Source: Ferrovibrio sp964218355 (GTDB lineage: Bacteria > Pseudomonadota > Alphaproteobacteria > Ferrovibrionales > Ferrovibrionaceae). Taken from it: 64,000 bases of DNA. Positions 48,732 through 57,068 of this stretch are shown one piece after another. The stretch lies in assembly GCF_964218355.1 (NCBI RefSeq), contig NZ_CAXPMC010000024.1:1-64000 (forward strand), written 5' to 3'. Made by a program: the position numbers and the translations under genes. Under the pieces are notes generated by a model. The model was not told the origin of the DNA, ran no database searches, and saw only the letters and a program-made list of their open reading frames with translations. The first letter of the stretch is position 1, and every line of letters begins with the position of its first letter.

Positions 48732-51556
48732 TGGCCTCGTACCGACTGGGTGACCATCCGCGCATTCGCACCGGCCTGAAAGGGACCGGCGCTGTCGTCG
48801 TGGCCTGTCTGGTGCTGTATGGCGCGCATGGCGTGATGCTGTGGGCCGGCTGGGACTGGTACCGCCGGATGCCCTGGGCCGATGGCGATCGCGGCAGGGG
48901 CCTGATCCTGATTGCCGATCCGGTGGTCTATACCCGCGAGCGGCTGGTCAACGACCGTTTCCAGCAGCAGCACTGGCTGCAGGCCATGCTGGAAGACACC
49001 GTCAGGCTGACGGCGACCGGCGCCTTCGACTCCGTCCAGGCGCGCGGCAGCGAGATGGACCGGCGCGGCATCGCGGCGCGGGCCCTGGTGGGGTTTGGCG
49101 GTGCGCCGGCTGAGGCCGAGAAAGACAAGAAGAAGGACGGCGAAACCGAGAAACCTGAAAGAGAGCGGCCGGTCGCGGCCGATGGGCCACGGCTGGAAGC
49201 CCTGCCGATTGACCGTTTCCGCGATCAGAGCGCCTATCGCGATGCGATCCGGCAGGAGCTGATGCAGACCGAACTGGACGACAGTCACGATATTGCCGGC
49301 AATACCCTTGTCCGGCTCGATTTCAATGCGACCGTTCTGCCGACTGCGGAAACCAGCGTGCCTGCCCTGATCGCGGTCGTGGCGAAGGAAGCGGGCGAGG
49401 GCAGCAAGCCCGAATTGCCGCGCGAGCCTTATGAGGACATCTACCGGGAATGGCGCTTCCACCTGCAGACACAGTATGACGCGGCGGTCGACAATCTGAC
49501 GCAGCTGGCGCAGGCGAAAGGCGGTGAGATCGAGAAGACGACGGGGCAGGATCTGGCGCGGATCGGCCAGTACATGACCCGCGAGATCGTGCGCAATCTC
49601 GCACAGTATCCGCAGGCGCTGTCCGGAATCGCGATCACCCCGGATATTGTCGATTCCTGCATCGAGTTCCGCGAGGCTTTCATGGCCCCTGCAGGGGAAC
49701 AGCAGGCCGCCGTGCATGACGCAACCTGTCGCGCCTATGTGCTGTACCGCTATGTCGTCAACGGCCTGAAATACTCACTGGAACGGCGGCGGGCGCAGTC
49801 GTTCGAGATGCAGGTCCGGGCCCTCGCGCAGAAGAATCCCGGGCTGGACAGCAAGCTCAACAGCAGGCAGGCGGGGCCGGACAATGTGCCGCGGGCTGCC
49901 GGCTCTCACACCGACCCGATCCAGGAGGTCATCAAGGGGTGGTTTGTCAATGCCACGATCCAGTGTCGGCAGTCATCGACGAGCGCGGAGGGCGGTGGGC
50001 CGTCAGCTGGCCGGACCGTGAATATCGAGGGCGACGATCTGCCCTGCCCGGAACTGCCGGATTCTGTCCGCGACAAACTGGATGCCGACTTCCTGCTTTT
50101 CGATTTCTTCCATGTCACGCCGGCGCATCCGGCCGAGAGAATAGCCGGCGGCGTCAAGGGCATTGCCGGCCACATGTCGGAAAGCCTGGAATGCCAGTTG
50201 CGTCAGGAAGCGACGCGTCAGGGCTGTAAGGTCGAAAGCCTGCCGCCGGAAGCCATTCTGCGCGACTATACCTCGCGCGAGCCGCAGGTGCGGCGGGCGA
50301 TAGCGCATTATCTGGCCAACATCATCAGGAATGCCGAGGGCGATCAGGATGCGCGGTCGCTGGTCAGCAAATACTATTTTGTCACCGTGGAGGATTGCGG
50401 GATCTATCGCTGCCGCCTGGTGCTGACGCCGAAGGACGGCGGTGTGAATGCCCTCAAGACGGCACTTGAGGAAAACCGGATGTTCACCTATGCGGTGAAT
50501 CCCAAGCAGCTGGCCGAGCGCACCCACCTCCGGTCCGAGATCGGGCAGATGATGCAGCTGCTGGGGCAGGTGCGCGGCAACGCATCCGGCCGTCCAGCCG
50601 ATATGGCGGCGGCATTGTCCTATTTCAGGGAAAGCGCCCGCAGCGACGAGGGTCTGCGGCGGCATCCGCTGGTCGTCGGTTTTGCCGAGCAGCGCGGGAA
50701 TAGTGGGGGGGCTTCCAGGAAATACCGCAGTGAAACGATGTTCGGCTGGCTGATCCGGCCGCCGGCAGCCCGTTCGGGCGGCCGGATCAGCCATGTCGCT
50801 GTCGAGCGCACCCTGTCGGCCACGGTATCGCTGCCGAGCTGGTGGCGGACGCTGGACCTCTATATCTACCGCTGCTGGCTGCCGGAGCGGTCACGGGGCG
50901 AGTTCGTCATCGCGGATGGCAATACGCCGGCACGCGGCAAAGACCTGCTCGAATACTGCAGGAAGAATATGATGGAGGAGCCGAAGCCGGTTCGCATCGA
51001 TCTGCCGCGTTCGGTGGTTGATATATCGCGGCATCTCGGTTTCCAGGTCATCGAGGAACCGTATGTCAAGGTCTCGACAACCTTCACGCAGCAGGCCCTC
51101 GAGATTGGCCGGCCGGGCCAGATCGTTCTCGAGGGCGGGCGGCTGTGGCGCAGTACCGTCGTCACGCTCGGCATGCAGCGCGCCGACCAGATCATCGTGA
51201 CGCCGCACATGCAGGGAATCATTGCCGTCTTCAACTGTGTCCTGCCGCCGGCCGATTGGCCGTCCGGCCGCCCGCGCATCGTGGCCGATTTCGATACCAC
51301 CACAGCTGCAGCGCCGTTCACCGGGCATTTCGCCAATGCGGTGGTCTGGACCAGCGAGGGCCGGACCACGCCGATGCCGGTCACGCTGAAGCCATTCCGC
51401 ATGGGCATGGTGCAGGTTGCGGCTGCGGGGCCGGCCATGCAGCCGGCCGGCCAGACGGCCACGAAAGACACGGCCAGGGAAAAGGCCGGCTCTCTGCCGT
51501 CAGCCCTGGCGGTTCCCGTCCAGTCTCCCTGCTGGGAAAACCCCCGTTACCGCTAG
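48731..51556 (+). CDS. large membrane-anchored protein of unknown family in RiPP operon
   Basis: A 941-residue protein I do not recognise. A single membrane helix (about residues 20-40, GAVVVACLVLYGAHGVMLWA) after a short basic N-terminus predicts an inner membrane anchor with some 900 residues in the periplasm. Paired cysteines (DSCIEFREAF with HDATCRAYVLY; EDCGIYRCRLVL) fit disulfides there. A charged segment KDKKKDGETEKPERERP (about 130-147) separates a first part from the rest. Late strands such as PGQIVLEGGRLWRSTVVTLG suggest beta structure. GGGAGGG lies 7 bp before ATG 48731, which overlaps the maturase stop as TGATG, so it is coupled to peptide maturation and may process, export or receive the peptide. 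Confidence 0.75.
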   Translation: MASYRLGDHPRIRTGLKGTGAVVVACLVLYGAHGVMLWAGWDWYRRMPWADGDRGRGLILIADPVVYTRERLVNDRFQQQHWLQAMLEDTVRLTATGAFDSVQARGSEMDRRGIAARALVGFGGAPAEAEKDKKKDGETEKPERERPVAADGPRLEALPIDRFRDQSAYRDAIRQELMQTELDDSHDIAGNTLVRLDFNATVLPTAETSVPALIAVVAKEAGEGSKPELPREPYEDIYREWRFHLQTQYDAAVDNLTQLAQAKGGEIEKTTGQDLARIGQYMTREIVRNLAQYPQALSGIAITPDIVDSCIEFREAFMAPAGEQQAAVHDATCRAYVLYRYVVNGLKYSLERRRAQSFEMQVRALAQKNPGLDSKLNSRQAGPDNVPRAAGSHTDPIQEVIKGWFVNATIQCRQSSTSAEGGGPSAGRTVNIEGDDLPCPELPDSVRDKLDADFLLFDFFHVTPAHPAERIAGGVKGIAGHMSESLECQLRQEATRQGCKVESLPPEAILRDYTSREPQVRRAIAHYLANIIRNAEGDQDARSLVSKYYFVTVEDCGIYRCRLVLTPKDGGVNALKTALEENRMFTYAVNPKQLAERTHLRSEIGQMMQLLGQVRGNASGRPADMAAALSYFRESARSDEGLRRHPLVVGFAEQRGNSGGASRKYRSETMFGWLIRPPAARSGGRISHVAVERTLSATVSLPSWWRTLDLYIYRCWLPERSRGEFVIADGNTPARGKDLLEYCRKNMMEEPKPVRIDLPRSVVDISRHLGFQVIEEPYVKVSTTFTQQALEIGRPGQIVLEGGRLWRSTVVTLGMQRADQIIVTPHMQGIIAVFNCVLPPADWPSGRPRIVADFDTTTAAAPFTGHFANAVVWTSEGRTTPMPVTLKPFRMGMVQVAAAGPAMQPAGQTATKDTAREKAGSLPSALAVPVQSPCWENPRYR

Positions 51557-51572
51557 CCTCGCCGCTGCCCCG

Positions 51573-53087
51573 TCACCGTGCGAAGGCCAGCCTTCTGTAG
51601 CCCAGCGCTTCGGCGATGTGGATGCGGCGCACGGCGGCGTCGCCCTGCAGGTCGGCCAGGGTGCGCGCCACCCGCAGCACCCGGTGATAGCCGCGCGCGG
51701 TCAGGTGCAGCATGCCGGCGGCCTCGGTCAGCAGGTCACGGCCGGCCGGCTCCGGTGCCGCCACGCGGTCGAGCAGTTCGCCATCGGCCTCGGCATTGGT
51801 GCGGATGCCATGGCTGCGATAGCGGTCGCGCTGGATGTCGCGGGCGCGGGCAACGCGGGCGGCGACCGCTTCGCTGCCTTCGCGCGGCGGCGGCGCCGAC
51901 AGGTCGGTGGCGCTGACGGCGGGTACTTCCAGCGCCAGGTCGATGCGGTCGAGCAAAGGCCCCGAGATGCGCGCCTGGTATTCGCCGGCGCAGCGCGGTG
52001 CCCGCGCGCAGGCCAGGGCCGGATCGCCGAGATGGCCGCAGCGGCACGGGTTCATCGCCGCCACCAGCTGCACCCGCGCCGGATAGGTGACATGGGCATT
52101 GGCGCGCGCCACCACCGCCTGGCCGGATTCCAGCGGCTGGCGCAGGGAGTCGAGGGTCTGGCGGCTGAATTCCGGCAGCTCGTCGAGGAACAGCACGCCC
52201 AGATGCGCGAGGCTGACCTCGCCGGGCCGCGCACGCAGGCCGCCGCCGACCAGGGCTGCCATCGAGGCGGAATGATGGGGGCTGCGGAACGGCCGCCGGC
52301 GGGTCAGCCGTCCGCCCGGCAGCTGGCCGGCCAGCGAGGCGATCATGCTGACCTCGAGAATCTCGGCGGCATCCAGCGGCGGCAGGATGCCGGGCAGGCG
52401 CTGGGCCAGCATCGACTTGCCGGCGCCGGGCGGCCCGACCAGCAGCAGGTTATGGGCGCCGGCCGCCGCGATCTCCAGCGCGCGTTTGGCGCTGTCCTGG
52501 CCCTTGATGTCGCGCAGGTCCGGGGCCGGTGCGTCGTCGCCGGCGGCACTGGCGGCCACCGGCGGGCTCAGCACCTGCGCGCCCCTGATATGGTTGACCA
52601 GGGCCAGCAGGGAGGGCGCCGCCAGCACCCGCGCCGGATCGCCGGCCCAGGCGGCCTCGCCGCCCTGCGCCGCCGGGCAGATCAGGCCGCGCGCCTCGCC
52701 ATGGGCGGCCAGAGCCGCCGGCAGCACGCCGGCCACCGGACCCAGCGCGCCATCGAGCCCGAGTTCGCCGAGCGCGACATACTCTTCCAGCGCATCCGGC
52801 GGCAGCACGCCCATGGCGCCGAGCAAAGCCAGCGCGATCGGCAGGTCGTAATGGCTGCCTTCCTTGGGCAGGTCGGCCGGGGCGAGATTGACGGTGATGC
52901 GTTTCGGCGGCAGCGACAGGCCGATGGCGCCGAGCGCGCCGCGCACCCGCTCGCGGCTTTCGCCGACCGCCTTGTCGGGCAGGCCGACCACCGCAAAGGC
53001 CGGCAGGCCGTTGGAAAGCTGCACCTGCACATCCACCGGCATCACCTCGATGCCCTGGAACGCCACCGTCCTGCAATGCGCGACCAT
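51573..53087 (-). CDS. comM: ComM/YifB-type Mg-chelatase-like AAA+ ATPase
   Basis: A 504-residue helicase-like AAA+ protein; ComM promotes branch migration during natural transformation. The N-terminal Lon-like domain includes GLPAFAVVGLPDKAVGESRE and ITVNLAPADLPKEGSHYDLP. Walker A is LLVGPPGAGKSMLAQRLPG, the FRSPHHSASMAALVGGG segment is diagnostic, Walker B is GVLFLDELPEFSR, and the zinc-like CRCG/C cluster lies in AAMNPCRCGHLGDP. ATG 53087 gives the usual N-terminus MVAHCRTVAFQG. It converges on the RiPP operon with 16 bp between stops and marks the return to core chromosome. Confidence 0.95.
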   Translation of the reverse strand: MVAHCRTVAFQGIEVMPVDVQVQLSNGLPAFAVVGLPDKAVGESRERVRGALGAIGLSLPPKRITVNLAPADLPKEGSHYDLPIALALLGAMGVLPPDALEEYVALGELGLDGALGPVAGVLPAALAAHGEARGLICPAAQGGEAAWAGDPARVLAAPSLLALVNHIRGAQVLSPPVAASAAGDDAPAPDLRDIKGQDSAKRALEIAAAGAHNLLLVGPPGAGKSMLAQRLPGILPPLDAAEILEVSMIASLAGQLPGGRLTRRRPFRSPHHSASMAALVGGGLRARPGEVSLAHLGVLFLDELPEFSRQTLDSLRQPLESGQAVVARANAHVTYPARVQLVAAMNPCRCGHLGDPALACARAPRCAGEYQARISGPLLDRIDLALEVPAVSATDLSAPPPREGSEAVAARVARARDIQRDRYRSHGIRTNAEADGELLDRVAAPEPAGRDLLTEAAGMLHLTARGYHRVLRVARTLADLQGDAAVRRIHIAEALGYRRLAFAR

Positions 53088-53153
53088 GCAGCCGCCCGAG
53101 CCGTTATTCCTGTTTTGATCCCTACGATTGTTTATCCCAGATTGCAATATTCC

Positions 53154-53930
53154 TTATATGGGCTCGCATAAGAATGTATTTTCTCGCTGCCGGCCAGCTA
53201 TGACCGGCTGTAGCGCTGGACCAGCAGCTCGGCGGCCGCCCGGTAGGCGGCTCTTCAGGTCCTCGACCAGTCTCTGGTCTGCCACGGCCCGGCCGCGGTC
53301 CGAACTGCCTGCCGTTTCGGTGAAGGGTTCGGGGGCAAAGGTGTCCCATTGTCCGGTCTTCACGTCGATCACTGCCATCATCAGGCGGATGCGCATGCCC
53401 TGTGTTTCGTCGGGGATGGAGCCGCCGATGATCGGCAGCCACGACAGCACCTTGGCACCGGTCCCTTCCCGGGCCGATTCCAGCATGCCCCAGTAGACCA
53501 CGACAGTCTGGTATCCGCCTCTGGCCGCGGCCAGCCGGAAGAGCTGTGCGTATTTCGCGCCCTCGCTGCTGGCAGGCAGCGGCATGCCGGTGAAGGCTGC
53601 CACTGTGTAGTAGCGTTCGAGGGCTGCCACCATGTCGTGGTCGGGGAAGGGTGCGCCCGACTGTACCAGCATGATTGTCGAGCCCTTGCGCATCCCGATC
53701 GGCTGCTTCTCGGTGACAGCCCTGCGGATGTCCTCCTCGGTGATCGGCCGATCAGTGTCGACTCCAAGCACGTCATAGGCCGTTAATTCGCCCCGGTAGA
53801 ATGGATTGGCGGTCGTTTGGCGGGAAGTCTGATACCCGGAATTCGAGATTGACCGGGTCTCGCAGGCGGCCACGGCAAGCAGGATGGCTGCCAGCATGGT
53901 GCCACGCCGGAGAAATCGTGCGGTATTCAT
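53154..53930 (-). CDS. lipoprotein with frameshifted C-terminus
   Basis: A 258-codon gene. The signal peptide ends in LLAVAAC with the lipobox cysteine C23, so it is a lipoprotein. The mature part (ERYYTVAAFTGMPLPAS, QTVVVYWGMLES, LSWLPIIGGSIPDETQGMRI) is of a type I do not know by name. Up to VEDLKS the sequence looks natural. After that the main frame reads low-quality RLPGGRRAAGPALQ and beyond. Skipping G53249 gives AYRAAAELLVQRYSRS and a TAG at 53198, a far more natural lipoprotein end. A 1-base insertion near 53249 is therefore likely. AAAGGGG precedes ATG 53930. Confidence 0.72.
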   Translation of the reverse strand: MNTARFLRRGTMLAAILLAVAACETRSISNSGYQTSRQTTANPFYRGELTAYDVLGVDTDRPITEEDIRRAVTEKQPIGMRKGSTIMLVQSGAPFPDHDMVAALERYYTVAAFTGMPLPASSEGAKYAQLFRLAAARGGYQTVVVYWGMLESAREGTGAKVLSWLPIIGGSIPDETQGMRIRLMMAVIDVKTGQWDTFAPEPFTETAGSSDRGRAVADQRLVEDLKSRLPGGRRAAGPALQPVIAGRQRENTFLCEPI

Positions 53931-54127
53931 GGGATGCCCCTTTATATGATTGGCTGGATGGAAATCTGTAGTCCACCGGGAAAAACGCCCGTCTCTCTGG
54001 GCAGACTAGGGCTAATCCCCGAGACATTGCCGCGACATAACCGGGACATCGCCATGACTATCCTGTGACCGCCGGCATCTGCCCTGCTTGCCCGGCCCGG
54101 CAAAGCCGGCTAAACCTGCGCCCGCAC

Positions 54128-54276
54128 CCTTTGGGGAGTAGCCGCCCGCCGCGCCGTGTCACGGCTTTGAGCGGGGGGAACGTCAACAGACTAGGCGACG
54201 GGCGACCAGCCCTGCCGCCTTGGCGCTTCCGGGCCGGTTCCGGCATCCAGCATGCCCACCGGCAAGGCGAGACCTT
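54128..54276 (+). ncRNA. yybP-ykoY-type manganese riboswitch
   Basis: The leader begins CCCTTTGGGGAGTAGCC (54128-54144) and ends GGCAAGGCGAGACCTTAGG (54261-54279), the two conserved ends of the yybP-ykoY element, whose ends pair as the basal stem. Between them are GC-rich arms of variable sequence. This RNA senses Mn2+ and is known upstream of TMEM165/GDT1-type (UPF0016) and MntP exporters; the gene that follows is exactly such an exporter. The folding was judged by eye only. Confidence 0.8.
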
Positions 54277-54394
54277 AGGCCTGTACCGTCGCAACCCCGG
54301 ACCGGGCGGCGACGGACGGCCTCTGGCATCCGCCGCCCGGTCCATGCGAGACGGCCCCGTGATCCCCATTTCCCAGTCCGTGTTTTCCGACAGC

Positions 54395-54952
54395 ATGTCG
54401 GCCCTGCTGACCACCACCGGCCTCGTCGCCATCGCCGAGATCGGCGACAAGACCCAGCTGCTCAGCCTGCTGCTGGCCACCCGCTACCGCCGGCCGCTGC
54501 CGGTGCTGGCGGCGATCCTGCTGGCCACCATCGCCAACCACCTGCTGGCCGCCCTGCTCGGCGTGTTCGTGCAGGGCCTGGTCGAACCGCGCGTGCTGCG
54601 CTGGGCGCTGGCGGCGTCTTTCGCCGCCATGGCGGTCTGGACCCTGATCCCCGACAAGCTGGATGCCGGCGAGACCGGGCGCGAGCGGCGCTGGGGTGCC
54701 TTCCTCACCACGCTATTCGTCTTCTTCCTGGCCGAGATCGGCGACAAGACCCAGATCGCCACCACGGCGCTGGCGGCGCGCTTTGAGTCGGTGCTGCTGG
54801 TGACTGCCGGCAGCACGGCGGGCATGCTGCTGGCCAATGCGCCGGTGGTGCTGTGGGGACACCGCGTGCTGGCGCGGCTGCCGCTGCGCTGGGTCAGGCG
54901 TGCGACGGCTGTTGCCTTCGCAATTCTCGCTCTGGTTACGGCATTTGCCTGA
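54395..54952 (+). CDS. TMEM165/GDT1 family manganese exporter
   Basis: A 185-residue inner membrane protein with six helices in two repeats, each carrying the family motif: AEIGDKTQLL (E15) and AEIGDKTQIA (E114). UPF0016/GDT1 proteins move Mn2+ or Ca2+ against protons. ATG 54395 gives the classical N-terminus MSALLTTTGLVAIAEIGDKT. GTG 54359 and ATG 54344 are alternatives that add 12-17 residues. Expression is expected to rise with Mn2+ through the riboswitch that ends 118 bp upstream. Confidence 0.9.
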   Translation: MSALLTTTGLVAIAEIGDKTQLLSLLLATRYRRPLPVLAAILLATIANHLLAALLGVFVQGLVEPRVLRWALAASFAAMAVWTLIPDKLDAGETGRERRWGAFLTTLFVFFLAEIGDKTQIATTALAARFESVLLVTAGSTAGMLLANAPVVLWGHRVLARLPLRWVRRATAVAFAILALVTAFA

Positions 54953-55008
54953 TGACGCTGCCGGGCCTCCCGGTTAGATTGCATCAGCCCTGTCAGATTA
55001 TCCCCGCC

Positions 55009-55545
55009 ATGCCCAAGTTCAGCCAGAAGACCTACAACAAGACCGAGATCGAAAGCCTGCTGCAGGCCCTGGAACGCCAGACCCGGCGGGCCAGGAAGAT
55101 GGCCGAAAGCGCCATCGAGCGCATCACCAAGGCGGCCTACGAACCCTATTACGAATACCGCGAGGCGCTGACCGAGATCGAGGGCGTGCTGGTGCTGATC
55201 GAGGACCGGATGGAGCATGCCGATCCCGCCGCGCTGGCACAGCTGAAGGACTATCACAGCAACCTGATCGTCGATCTGCTGCGCATGAAGATCGATGTGG
55301 TGCTGCGGGTTTTCCCGGCGCTGGAGAATACCGAGGTGCTGCCGATGGGCACCCAGAAGGTGTTCCTCTCGACCATCTGGGAACTGAAGGAAACCGTCGA
55401 CCGTATCGACCGCGAGCATATCGAGGGCGTACTGGACGACGATGCCCGCAAGCGGCTGACCGTGGCAGAAACCATCCTGCAGGAAGTCTCCGACCGGGCG
55501 CCGAAACTGATGGAACTGGCCGAAAAGGCGGCCCGGACGGACTGA
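55009..55545 (+). CDS. conserved coiled-coil hypothetical protein
   Basis: A 178-residue, mostly helical and charged protein that I cannot assign. It opens with MPKFSQKTYNKTEIESLLQA, then LERQTRRARKMAESAIERIT. The middle LTEIEGVLVLIEDRMEHADP and LKDYHSNLIVDLLRMKIDVV are heptad-like and suggest a coiled coil or a helical bundle. No signal peptide, membrane helix or cysteine is present. The start at ATG 55009 lies 57 bp after the Mn exporter stop. Nothing in the sequence gives a function. Confidence 0.7.
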   Translation: MPKFSQKTYNKTEIESLLQALERQTRRARKMAESAIERITKAAYEPYYEYREALTEIEGVLVLIEDRMEHADPAALAQLKDYHSNLIVDLLRMKIDVVLRVFPALENTEVLPMGTQKVFLSTIWELKETVDRIDREHIEGVLDDDARKRLTVAETILQEVSDRAPKLMELAEKAARTD

Positions 55546-55616
55546 CCGGCCCGGCCGGCGGCCTGACAATCCTGACCTGTCCGGCTTGGCCTGGCACCCC
55601 TGGCCCGGCGAACCGC

Positions 55617-55672
55617 CCGGCCAGTGCGCCCCGGCCAGTGCGCCCCGGCCGGTGCGCCCCGGCCGGTGCGCC
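55617..55672. repeat. four-copy 14-bp tandem repeat
   Basis: ccggccagtgcgcc occurs twice, then the variant ccggccggtgcgcc twice, head to tail. It lies in the 258-bp gap before serC, which otherwise holds only the serC leader. Confidence 0.92.
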
Positions 55673-55761
55673 CTGCGGCGAAATGACCCGCCGGCCCCGC
55701 CTCCGTCATGAAAATGACCATTGCGCCGGACCCGGCGTCCGGGTAGAAGGGCCGCGGGACA

Positions 55762-55803
55762 CGCCCCCCCAACGGGGCGCTTACTATCTGGAAGGATAGA
55801 CAC
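55762..55803 (+). ncRNA. serC leader RNA with hairpin-held ribosome site
   Basis: Two hairpins lie directly before serC. CGCCCC (55762-55767) pairs with GGGGCG (55774-55779). CTATC (55784-55788) pairs with GATAG (55795-55799) around a TGGAAG loop. The Shine-Dalgarno GGAAGGA sits in the second loop and its 3' arm, 4-5 nt from ATG 55804. The arrangement agrees with my memory of the serC RNA motif reported upstream of alphaproteobacterial serC genes; its ligand, if any, is not known to me. Confidence 0.6.
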
Positions 55804-56976
55804 ATGGCTAAGCCTGCTGCGCGCCCCAACTCCGCGCATTTCTCTTCCGGCCCCTGCGCCAAGCGCCCCGGCTGGACCCCCGACATCCTGAAGAATGCCC
55901 TGCTCGGCCGTTCGCACCGCTCGAAAGAGGGCAAGGCGCGCCTGGTCGAGGCGATCGAACTGCATCGCAAGGTGCTCGGCATCCCGGCCGATTACAGGAT
56001 CGGCATCGTGCCGGCCTCCGATACGGGTGCCGTCGAGATGGCCCTGTGGTCGCTGCTGGGCGAACGCGGCGTCGACGTGCTGGCCTGGGAAAGCTTCGGC
56101 TCCGGCTGGGGCGGCGACATCACCAAGGAACTGAAGCTCAAGGATGTTCGCACCATCAAGGCGGGCTACGGCGAGATCGCCGATCTCGGCCAGGTCGACT
56201 GGGCGCGCGACGTGGTCTTCACCTGGAACGGCACCACCTCGGGCGTGAAGGTGCCCAACGGCGACTGGATCGCCGCCGACCGCCAGGGTCTGGCCATCTG
56301 CGACGCCACCTCGGCCGTCTTCGCCATGGACCTCGCCTGGGACAAGCTCGATGTCGTCACCTGGTCGTGGCAGAAGGCGACCGGCGGCGAGGCCGCGCAT
56401 GGCATGATCGTGCTCAGCCCGCGCGCGGTGAAGCGGCTGGAGACCTACACGCCGGCCTGGCCGCTGCCGAAGATTTTCCGCATGGCCAAGGACGGCAAGC
56501 TGATCGAAGGCATCTTCAAGGGCGAGACGATCAACACCCCGTCCATGCTGTGCGTCGAAGACATCCTCGATGCCCTGAAATGGGGCGAGGGCGTCGGCGG
56601 CCTGAAGGGCATGATCGCCCGTTCGGAAGCCAACCTGAAGGCCATCACCGACTGGGCGGCGAAGACCCCGTGGGTCGATTTCCTCGCCGGCGATCCGGCC
56701 GTGCGCTCGAACACGTCGATCTGCCTGAAGGTGGTCGATCCGTGGTTCACCGCGCTGGCACCGAAGGACCAGGAAGCGGCGGCCAAGCAGATCGCCGCCC
56801 TGCTGGAGAAGGAAGGCGTGGCGATGGATATCGCCGCCTATCGCGATGCCCCGCCGGGCCTGCGCATCTGGGGCGGCGCCACGGTGGAAACCGCCGACAT
56901 CCAGGCACTGTGCCCCTGGCTCGACTGGGCCTTCGCGGAAGTGAAGGCCAGCTACAAGCCGGCCGCGGCCGCCTGA
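55804..56976 (+). CDS. serC: phosphoserine aminotransferase
   Basis: A 390-residue PLP enzyme converting 3-phosphohydroxypyruvate and glutamate to phosphoserine, the second step of serine synthesis, and also acting in PLP synthesis in some species. FSSGPCAKRPGWTPDILKNA, GRSHRSKEGKARLVEAIELH and the PLP lysine in TWSWQKATGGEAAHG are those of the alphaproteobacterial SerC subtype. GGAAGGA provides the ribosome site, partly held in a leader hairpin. serA follows after 92 bp with a hairpin between. Confidence 0.96.
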   Translation: MAKPAARPNSAHFSSGPCAKRPGWTPDILKNALLGRSHRSKEGKARLVEAIELHRKVLGIPADYRIGIVPASDTGAVEMALWSLLGERGVDVLAWESFGSGWGGDITKELKLKDVRTIKAGYGEIADLGQVDWARDVVFTWNGTTSGVKVPNGDWIAADRQGLAICDATSAVFAMDLAWDKLDVVTWSWQKATGGEAAHGMIVLSPRAVKRLETYTPAWPLPKIFRMAKDGKLIEGIFKGETINTPSMLCVEDILDALKWGEGVGGLKGMIARSEANLKAITDWAAKTPWVDFLAGDPAVRSNTSICLKVVDPWFTALAPKDQEAAAKQIAALLEKEGVAMDIAAYRDAPPGLRIWGGATVETADIQALCPWLDWAFAEVKASYKPAAAA

Positions 56977-56983
56977 GCCGATC

Positions 56984-57020
56984 CGGGCGCGGCCGGCCGG
57001 TCGCGCCCGTTTCTCTCTTT
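56984..57020 (+). terminator. serC-serA intergenic hairpin, partial terminator
   Basis: CGGGCGCG (56984-56991) pairs with CGCGCCCG (57002-57009) around a 10-nt loop, followed by TTTCTCTCTTT. It lies 8 bp after serC and 60 bp before serA. It may set the serC:serA ratio by partial termination or RNA processing. Confidence 0.65.
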
Positions 57021-57068
57021 CCGACACTCCGGAATTCGCCTGTTTCCGAAATTCGCAAGGATCATCCC

